A DNA stretch of 12,819 nt from Thalassiosira profunda (taxonomy: Eukaryota; Bacillariophyta; Thalassiosirophyceae; Thalassiosirales; Thalassiosiraceae). The DNA lies in NCBI GenBank assembly GCA_036939355.1, contig JALLAP010000463.1, positions 1 through 12,819 of the forward strand, written 5' to 3'. Positions 6,772 through 12,819 of this stretch are shown here, piece after piece. Under the pieces are notes generated by a model. It did not search any database. It was not told where the DNA came from and saw only the letters and a program-made list of their open reading frames with translations. The position numbers and the translations under genes are program-made. Numbering within the stretch: position 1 is the stretch's first letter; each line of letters opens with the position of its first letter.

Positions 6772-9700
6772 TCACTGCTTAGTGCCCTCGCCCGAAGCCG
6801 CAAGGCCTCCAAAGACGGCAGCAGGCACGGTCTTTTCGGCCACATTCCTCACGCTCTTTGCGCTTGGTGGAGGAGGTTGTTCCTCCTCCTCCTCGACGTC
6901 TTCAATGTCGATTTCGTCGTCAACAGCGGCAGGTGCAGCGGTGGCCTCGCGCAGACGAGCCGCCCTCCTTTCCACATCCCCCAGATCAGCCGCCTCGGCT
7001 GTGCGCTTCTTGGTCCCCGCGACAAAGCCCCCAACGAGGGGCTTCTTCTCGACCTCGACGCCTTCGCTCTCGGCAATCATCGCGAGCGCCTGATCTTCTG
7101 TCAGATTCTCGACCTTGGGAACGCCCCCTCCCATTTCTGCCGCGTTGTAGTTGACGGTGGAGAAGGCTGCCTGCACTCCGCGCTTGACACGAAGCATCTC
7201 ACGGAAGGTCTCCTCGTTGCCGTGGGAAACCTCGAACTCGTGCCAGGATTTCCAATAGTCGGGATCGCGTCGAGGATCGGCGAGCTGCGCGCCGTAGGCC
7301 AGCACGGCCCTCGCGCGGTCGATCTCGCGGAGGCCCGTCTCCATCTTGGCATACTCCAGGCACATTCTGGCGGCCGGGCCGTCCTCGAGTGCAGAAATGG
7401 CAGCCTCGTAGATGGGACGCGTGGAGGTGACACCCTGATATTGCGAAGCTTTTGCAATGTAGAGGCGGTAGGCGGCGTACTTCTCGGACGCAGGAACGGC
7501 GGTGCACATTCTCTCGTACACGCCAAGAGCGCGCTTGGCCAATCCATGCTCCTCTTCGTACTCTCCGTAGAGGAGATAGAATTCGGGGGACTCCTCAGCT
7601 GGACAGTCGGCCAGGCACCGGTCGAACAGCTCCCTCGCCCTTGGCGTCTTGGAGCCCCCGTAGCGCTCCAAGAAGGAAGTCAGGTAGTTCTTCCACAGCA
7701 GTGTGGCACCGGCGTGAGGGAAGGGGAACAACCCAACGCCGCGCTCGTACGCCGAGAACGACTCCTCAAAGTACTTCTTGTCTTTCAGGAAGGTAGCGTA
7801 GTTGAGCGCGTGGGATGGAGTGGCCACCTTGAGCTCCAACGCGCGGTCGTACGCGTCCTTGGTCGTCTGGACGGTCCCCAACGATTCCTCGAGGTCGAAC
7901 AGAAGGTTCCACAACCGGAGGCTGCGGGACAGCCCTCGTGCAGCTTTGGAGCCCTTCCTGCCAACCTTGCCTGAGGTTGCGCGCCTGGCGAGATTCAGCG
8001 CCATGTCCCAGTTCTCGTGCCGCAATTCGAGCTCCACCCATGCCGCGTGGCACTGGGCCAGATCTTCAGAGTCGGCAAACTCGTACTCTCCGTTGCATAT
8101 CCGTTCCAGGAATTTGCGGGCGGCGTCCACATCCTTCTGCTGGTTCTCCAGCACGTCCACCAGTGTCAGTACCAAGGTGCAGGGCGAGCCATTGACTGAC
8201 CTCCGGGCAGACACTGCTTTCAACGACTCCTCCAGCGCAGCCGCTGCCATGTCCGGCTCGCCGAGATCCAGGTACAACTGTGAGCGCTTGATCCACTCGC
8301 CAACGTTGTGTGGGTTCTGTCGCAGCAGCACGCGGTTGAGCAGCAAGGGACGACGCGAGGTGAGGTGCTCTGCTCTGGATATTGCCAACTCGACATCGGC
8401 GGAGGACCCAGGGTTTTCGTCGTTCGTCGCGGCATTCTGCTTGCTGTCCCCCAGCAGAATATCGAGGTCGTCGTCATCTCCTGCAGATGCTCCAACCTTG
8501 TCCTCTTCTTCCGTATAATCTCCTCCCTCCTCGTCCTCTTCCATCAGTTCCATCAGCGCCTCGATGACTCCCTCCTCGAACTTGACATAGGCATCGAACA
8601 CCAAGCTGAAGTCCCGGACCCTCGTGATGGCATCGAGGGCCTCCTCGTACACAGACCGGGCGAGCTCAAAGTCCCCGGCGCGGACGTGGAATTCGGCCAG
8701 GCGCGTCCACAAGGTGCCCTCCATTTCCCCCAGCCTGTGGTTCAGCGCCTGCGGAGTTGCCGCCTCTTTGTCCTGGTTCTCCTTTTCCTCCTTGGAGGCA
8801 AACGCATCGGAGGTATTGTCGAACACCTCGAAGCCCACCCCGCCATCCTTGGCCTTGCCGGATCCGTTGCCCACATCCTGCCCCTTGAGGACGGCCCTAA
8901 CAATACCGTCGAAGTCCACCCCTGCCGTACGGGCCTCCCCCGGATGGGCGGTGCACACGTCCGCAAACCGGAGCCACAGCTCGTGCCTCGTGGTGCCATT
9001 GGGGCTCAAGAACGGCCCACCCTCCCCGTTCAACAGCTCCAACAACAACGACGCCGCCTCCCCGTAGCGGGCGTAGCGGGCGAGGCACAGCGTCGCCAAA
9101 TCCTCCCGGGAGGTGGTGTCGAACTTGGTGTGCCGCCGCAGGATGCGCAGCGCCGTTTCCGTGGGGACCGTCGACTGGTACTCCGCCCCGCCCTCCAACT
9201 GCTTGAGCTGGTGGTACCCCCACCCCCGTCGGCGCCACGCGGCCACCAGTGGCGTCTCGAAGCCGTACTTGGATTTGTGGTTGCTCCTCCTCTGCACCTC
9301 GCGCCAATCATCACCATCTCCACTATCGGCGGGACCCGCGTGCGGCAGAATGCCCGTGATCCACGCGAGGTAATCCTCCCACACTCGATCGTGCTGCCCG
9401 GCCGGTAAGCTCACCAACGCGCGATCGTACACCCGTCGGACCTCGGTGGGATCTCTCTTTGGCGAGTACAGCGCCACTAGAGAGGCGTAGTGCAGCCAAA
9501 TGGCGGGCATCTTGTGCAGCCTTACCAAGCTCCTTTCATACGCGCCCTTGGTGAGGCGGTAGTGGGCGTACTTTTGGGACGCCGTGAGCAGGTACGGGGG
9601 CAGCCGCGCCGCGATGCACTTGTGCTTCAACCGCTCGTCGCTTGCCGTCAGCCTCTCAAACTCGGCCGAATGCGAGGCCGACTCCAACAACGCCGTGCAG

Positions 9701-10182
9701 AAGAGCAGGTGGTCCTTCCACAATTTGTACGATCCGGGGAGGAGGGCCACGGCCCGTTCCCCCACGGCCATCCGCGCCTTGATCACATTCCGGATCTCCT
9801 TTTTGTATGAAGATCTAGTGTGCGTGATGCCTGGGGCCAGCGCAGAGGAAATGCGGAGCGTCCGTCCCCCCGCCTCGACGGTGGTGGTGGCCGCCACGTG
9901 CACTTTGTGCGCCGCTCCTTTCTTCCGATCGGCGTCGAGGGAGTGCAACCCGTCGTTCAGGATGTCCAACGCGTTATCAATGGATTCGAGGTAGGCGATC
10001 CAGGAGGACACATCATATGCACCCAACGTGCCGGCGGCCTGGGTCGACAGGGATTCCTCGTGCTGCAATAAGGAGGGGTAGGAGGTGACGGTGGCGAGGC
10101 AGGAGGCGACGGCGGGGGGCGTCGGGGCCGGTGGGGGTGGTGGCGGCGGGGGAGGTGGAATTGCAGCAGAGGCAGAGGTCAT
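6772..10182 (-). CDS. SYF1: Pre-mRNA splicing factor SYF1/XAB2, HAT-repeat scaffold
   Basis: SYF1 (human XAB2, yeast Clf2/Ntc90) is a scaffold of the Prp19/NineTeen complex that stabilises the active spliceosome; XAB2 is also linked to transcription-coupled repair. The reading frame is 1136 aa without an intron. After a Pro run (residues about 9-24) come tandem half-a-TPR repeats with the usual W/Y/E/R spacing. Diagnostic blocks include LLPGSYKLWKDHL, HKMPAIWLHY, RDFSLVFDAYVKFEE, TSRRPLLLNRVLLRQNPHNV (around 603-622), ELELRHENWDMAL, NLLFDLEESLGT, KYFEESFSAYERGVGLF, and the near-terminal VPAAVFGGL. Human XAB2 is 855 aa; the extra length comes from low-complexity inserts near residues 50-100, 290-350 and 430-480, and an acidic linker at 541-594. 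Start ATG at 10182 lies just before the Pro-rich leader. Family assignment is firm. Confidence 0.95.
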   Translation of the reverse strand: MTSASAAIPPPPPPPPPPAPTPPAVASCLATVTSYPSLLQHEESLSTQAAGTLGAYDVSSWIAYLESIDNALDILNDGLHSLDADRKKGAAHKVHVAATTTVEAGGRTLRISSALAPGITHTRSSYKKEIRNVIKARMAVGERAVALLPGSYKLWKDHLLFCTALLESASHSAEFERLTASDERLKHKCIAARLPPYLLTASQKYAHYRLTKGAYERSLVRLHKMPAIWLHYASLVALYSPKRDPTEVRRVYDRALVSLPAGQHDRVWEDYLAWITGILPHAGPADSGDGDDWREVQRRSNHKSKYGFETPLVAAWRRRGWGYHQLKQLEGGAEYQSTVPTETALRILRRHTKFDTTSREDLATLCLARYARYGEAASLLLELLNGEGGPFLSPNGTTRHELWLRFADVCTAHPGEARTAGVDFDGIVRAVLKGQDVGNGSGKAKDGGVGFEVFDNTSDAFASKEEKENQDKEAATPQALNHRLGEMEGTLWTRLAEFHVRAGDFELARSVYEEALDAITRVRDFSLVFDAYVKFEEGVIEALMELMEEDEEGGDYTEEEDKVGASAGDDDDLDILLGDSKQNAATNDENPGSSADVELAISRAEHLTSRRPLLLNRVLLRQNPHNVGEWIKRSQLYLDLGEPDMAAAALEESLKAVSARRSVNGSPCTLVLTLVDVLENQQKDVDAARKFLERICNGEYEFADSEDLAQCHAAWVELELRHENWDMALNLARRATSGKVGRKGSKAARGLSRSLRLWNLLFDLEESLGTVQTTKDAYDRALELKVATPSHALNYATFLKDKKYFEESFSAYERGVGLFPFPHAGATLLWKNYLTSFLERYGGSKTPRARELFDRCLADCPAEESPEFYLLYGEYEEEHGLAKRALGVYERMCTAVPASEKYAAYRLYIAKASQYQGVTSTRPIYEAAISALEDGPAARMCLEYAKMETGLREIDRARAVLAYGAQLADPRRDPDYWKSWHEFEVSHGNEETFREMLRVKRGVQAAFSTVNYNAAEMGGGVPKVENLTEDQALAMIAESEGVEVEKKPLVGGFVAGTKKRTAEAADLGDVERRAARLREATAAPAAVDDEIDIEDVEEEEEQPPPPSAKSVRNVAEKTVPAAVFGGLAASGEGTKQ

Positions 10183-10329
10183 GATGCACCGATGTTTTGC
10201 AATTGATGGGCGTATCGATGGGCTGCCGTGTAGCGCCTAGGACTGCATGCCGAGGTTGCGCGTCTCAGAGGGGGTAGCGGTTGCAATATCCGCGGCCGTA
10301 CGCGGGGCTAGGAGGGGCTCCAGCAGGTC

Positions 10330-10380
10330 GGGGGGCTTGGGGGTGGGGCCGGGGGCGGTGAAAGGGAAAGAGGGAGGGGG
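10330..10380 (+). promoter_or_regulatory. G-quadruplex-prone G-run cluster
   Basis: Consecutive G-runs of 6, 5, 4 and 5 are separated by loops CTT, T and CC (10330-10355), followed by further runs at 10364-10366, 10372-10374 and 10376-10380. This meets the usual sequence rule for a quadruplex on the plus strand. It lies about 150 bp upstream of the SYF1 start codon. Confidence 0.55.
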
Positions 10381-10422
10381 CGGACAGACTTATATGTCCG
10401 CTGCAACGGACACAAAGGTCCG
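10381..10422. promoter_or_regulatory. Alternating CGGACA/TGTCCG half-site array around a TATA-like element
   Basis: CGGACA (10381-10386), TGTCCG (10395-10400), CGGACA (10407-10412) and GGTCCG (10417-10422, one mismatch) alternate in orientation with spacers of 8, 6 and 4 bases. TTATAT lies between the first two. A fifth CGGACA is at 10489-10494. CGG/CCG triplets in inverted pairs are the known binding mode of fungal Zn2Cys6 regulators; the identity of any binder here is unknown. Confidence 0.45.
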
Positions 10423-10440
10423 CCTCCAACAGCCTGATAC

Positions 10441-10484
10441 GAATTCCTACGCGAAAGGTGTCAAGTCGAAAGAATTCTTACGAG
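10441..10484. repeat. Imperfect direct repeat GAATTCYTACGNG
   Basis: GAATTCCTACGCG (10441-10453) recurs as GAATTCTTACGAG (10472-10484), 31 bp apart with two differences. Between them CGAAAG also occurs twice. It may be a regulatory element or chance. Confidence 0.3.
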
Positions 10485-10513
10485 ACATCGGACACATCAA
10501 TCGCATTGTTCTT

Positions 10514-10544
10514 TTTGGCACCTGTTTGGCCTGGTTTGGCACCT
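10514..10544 (+). promoter_or_regulatory. Three TTTGGC boxes at helical-turn spacing
   Basis: TTTGGC occurs at 10514-10519, 10525-10530 and 10535-10540, that is every 10-11 bp. The first and third are extended to TTTGGCACCT. Sites on one DNA face suggest cooperative protein binding. No factor can be named. Confidence 0.4.
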
Positions 10545-10989
10545 CCCCTCGCTTGTTTCAGCCGTGCCCGGCGCTCACTTTACACGATGGCATTGCGGCC
10601 AACAGCCCCCACATCGACCAACACGATGAGCACCTTCCCTCACGTCGCCATTGACCAACTCAATTTGCAATCGATACTCCACTCGCGCCGGCGGAATTGG
10701 AGAGAGATCACCTAACCGTTGCCTACACGGGATTGTTCTTTGGGAGCTGACGCGAAGGCCCGGAATAACCGCCCGAACTCACCGATCGAAGCCTATTGCC
10801 ACTTGACGCTTCAGCTAGGCGCTGCATTTGGATTATTTGCAGCGGCACTTGAAGGCCGTCGATTTCGATCGATTTGCAATTGACCACATACTGGCCACGC
10901 AGCTCAAACAGTGGTCGTTGCAGAACAGAGGCAACAACAACTGTCACCCGAGGTACCGAGTAGAGGAGCCTCTTCCTTGGGACACTCGA

Positions 10990-12819
10990 ATGCGCCCTGA
11001 TCCGTCCATGAACAATCGCGGAGGAGAAACTGGGTCTCCTCATATCAGCATGCCCCTGAGAGGGGATACAGCAAAAATCAATCCGTTGGGAGCCAGAGCG
11101 TCGAACAATGCCCAGAGCGAAATGGAGAGCAGAGAAATGGGCCACTCCCCTCCCGCTCCCGGAGGGAGCTCGAGGGCGGAGTTTGCAACTGGCAGTGCCA
11201 ATCAGTCCAGCCCAATGATGCCCACGATGCACCCGGCAGAGGCACAAGATATGGGCTCTCATGGGTTGCCACAGGCGAGGCCAGCGGATACCATTTTCCG
11301 GGACTCCGGCAACTCTTGGAGCAACGTGGTCAGCTCGACGAACTCGCCACCCAGCCCCGTCAAAGTGGTGAATCGGAGCCGGTCTGGCGAGACCCTGTTG
11401 ACGTCCAACGTGTCTCAGCCACGGCAGGGGCTCTCTCCGGACGCGCCTCACTTTGTGTATAAGGCATCCTCCTTCGAACATCCAGCTGATGGCATTCATC
11501 AGCCGAGTTTGGGCATCCCCCCATCGCATCCAGGAGGGCATCATTCTTACAAGGGGTATCCCGCGACTCCGTATCACGACGCAAAGCATCGTTCGTCGAT
11601 GGAGAGCTATTCGCCCGTCAGCATGGGAGATTCATACACCGACAAGACGTCGCCCATGTCTTCTCCTTCACTGTCGCCGTATGTTTCTCCGTCGATGAAT
11701 CCGAGACGGCATCACGGGGAGCCTCCCACGTGGTCTCTCTCCGACGGAAACGACTACCACTCGGAGACTTCTCCGCCACNGGCATCACGGGGAGCCTCCC
11801 ACGTGGTCTCTCTCCGACGGAAACGACTACCACTCGGAGACTTCTCCGCCACAACGATTGCACCTGCAGCTTCCGCAGAGCATTCCGGAGCATCAGCGTC
11901 ACGACCCGGCCAATCCTGCGCATCGCGGCCACCATTCTTACGGTCCCACGTCGCCGCCAAGGCATCCGCCACCTGGAGGAGGAGGGCACCAGCACCACCA
12001 TTCGATGTACGCTCGAAGGCCGGGGCCCAAGCCTCACGCATCGTCTCAGGTGCCCTTGCATCACAGATCATCGATGGAGGTTCTCAAGACGCTGCTTCGC
12101 AAGAAGGCGTGCCTCTACGAACCCGAGACTTCGTTTGCAGTGTCTCTCGTGACGTGGCTAGTCGGCCGGCGCCTCGCCCTGTCTCAAGGATACTTTACCC
12201 GTCAGCAGCTCCAAGCCGGCGTCCATGCCTGCGTGGCGCGCAAGATCGAAGAGGGCAACGTCACCCGTACCAAAGTCAACCGATGCATGCAGGTGATCCT
12301 GAACAGCTGCTTCCATTACATCATCCCTCGACCAGATGGCAGCGAAGAGTGCGGCGAGGCGTTCCGGGTGGTGTTCTCGCGCGAGGCTGCCGACGAGGAG
12401 CATTTGCTTCGCACGCTCCCAGCGCCCTGGAACGATCTGAATGTCCAAGCTATTGCAGAGGACGAATCTCTGTCGAGCCTCTTCCACGACAGCGACGACG
12501 AGGGAGGCCACCCTTCTGCTAAACCTCCCAGAAAAGATTCGTCTGCCAGCCAGGCCAGTGACAGCCTGGACAGCGGAGGGAAGCGATCCGTGTTGCTCTG
12601 CTTCAACGAGAATGTTCGCTCTGCAGTGGACGTGTTTCGCTGCCACAACGAATTCATCCGCGACGTTGCCCACACCGGGCACTTGACGCTGTCGCCGGAG
12701 GAGTGGCAGGCTTTCTTCGCTGGGGCGAGGAATTACAGGAGGAGAAGCGCGAGCTTCGATAGCTACCAGCCCAAACCCTCCCACTTGGCCGAAATGCACG
12801 ATCGTGTGGACCGACAGGG
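10990..12819 (+). CDS. Ser/Pro/His-rich putative regulatory protein with a fungal DUF-type C-terminal domain (partial; broken by an assembly duplication)
   Basis: The true frame reads 10990..11779 then 11853..12819, about 585 codons, and runs off the window. The first half is disordered, rich in Ser, Pro, His and Gly. The second half, after the duplication, holds a folded region: SMEVLKTLLRKKACLYEP, SFAVSLVTWLVGRR, GYFTRQQLQAGVHACV, TKVNRCMQVILNSCFHYIIP, LPAPWNDL, an acidic linker, then VLLCFNENVRSAVDVFRCHN and EFIRDVAH. From memory this resembles a fungal-restricted domain (I believe DUF7082) seen in putative regulators; unconfirmed. ATG 10990 is the first in-frame ATG after TAG 10816-10818. 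Coding-like residues before it (for example LKAVDFDRFAIDHILATQLK) suggest an upstream exon may supply the real start. Without collapsing the duplication, translation after the N switches to a meaningless Ser/Arg/Pro-rich frame. Confidence 0.7.
11708..11852 (+). repeat. Perfect 72-bp direct duplication flanking a single N
   Basis: Bases 11708-11779 and 11781-11852 are identical, with only the N at 11780 between them. Keeping one copy without the N removes 73 bases and restores the reading frame. This is the signature of two contig ends that overlap but were joined with a placeholder N. Confidence 0.93.
11780..11780. other. Single-base assembly gap (N)
   Basis: This is the only ambiguous base in the window, and it sits exactly at the junction of the duplicated 72-mers. 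Confidence 0.97.

Larger units (their letters stand above)
10183..10989. promoter_or_regulatory. Divergent intergenic/promoter region between SYF1 and the DUF-type gene
   Basis: No gene is convincing here. A short plus-strand frame (ATG at 10588, ending at the TAA near 10717) could be a leader uORF or a 5' exon of the downstream gene, but I see no good donor before its stop. The strand is very G-rich at 10300-10385 and then carries several repeated short elements, listed separately. Acceptor-like sequences (TTATTTGCAG at 10840, TCGTTGCAG near 10921) precede the first in-frame ATG of the downstream gene. An in-frame TAG at 10816-10818 blocks extension without splicing. Confidence 0.55.

Noticed and set aside
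6877..9408. Two plus-strand frames of about 365 codons (6877-7974 and 8308-9408) opposite SYF1
   Set aside because: Both mirror the conserved HAT-repeat gene on the other strand; their translations look like random Arg/Leu/Gly-rich sequence.
11708..11852. Genuine tandem duplication or mobile-element footprint
   Set aside because: The copies are perfectly identical, the junction is exactly one N, and one copy restores the reading frame; an assembly join explains all three.
11781..12522. C-terminal half of the 564-codon frame that runs through the N
   Set aside because: After the N it is out of frame with the real protein. The translation is low-complexity Arg/Ser/Pro/Ala, and the correct frame carries the conserved domain.
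12158..12799. 213-codon minus-strand frame at the window end
   Set aside because: It is antisense to the conserved C-terminal domain of the last gene and has no features of its own.

Overview
This is nuclear DNA from a GC-rich eukaryote with short GT-AG introns and very tight gene spacing. The best guess is a zoosporic (flagellated) early-diverging fungus, such as a chytrid or blastoclad. Enkurin, an axonemal protein, implies a flagellum. The last gene has a C-terminal region that I associate with fungal proteins. The splicing factor and importin fit any eukaryote. The assignment is inference; no rRNA or other marker gene is present.

Layout: (1) 1-321, an upstream region with a TTACCGCGGTAA palindrome and an AT-richer cluster of ATTTCG elements. 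(2) 322-3705 (+), a two-exon importin-7/8 (SXM1/NMD5-type) karyopherin. (3) 3755-4618 (-), a two-exon enkurin gene, tail-to-tail with the importin and only 49 bp away. (4) 4619-5116, a spacer that is not empty: the minus strand holds two short coding-like stretches joined by a good intron but split by a TAG. (5) 5117-6689 (+), a two-exon EF-hand protein of 501 aa. (6) 6772-10182 (-), an intronless SYF1/XAB2 HAT-repeat splicing factor of 1136 aa, 82 bp from the EF-hand gene tail-to-tail. (7) 10183-10989, a divergent promoter region with a G-quadruplex-prone stretch, an alternating CGGACA/TGTCCG array and helically spaced TTTGGC boxes. (8) 10990-12819 (+), the 5' part of a Ser/Pro/His-rich, putatively regulatory protein that runs off the window.

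The single N at 11780 lies between two identical 72-bp copies. Collapsing the copies restores one reading frame into a well-formed C-terminal domain. This is almost certainly an unmerged contig overlap, and the 564-aa reading frame across the N is a chimera after that point.

The genes do not form an obvious pathway: nuclear import, splicing, flagellum and putative transcription control sit side by side. The enkurin and EF-hand genes are head-to-head with about 500 bp between their start codons, so a shared flagellar programme is possible. I found no mobile element, CRISPR array, tRNA or rRNA, and no convincing new multi-gene system.
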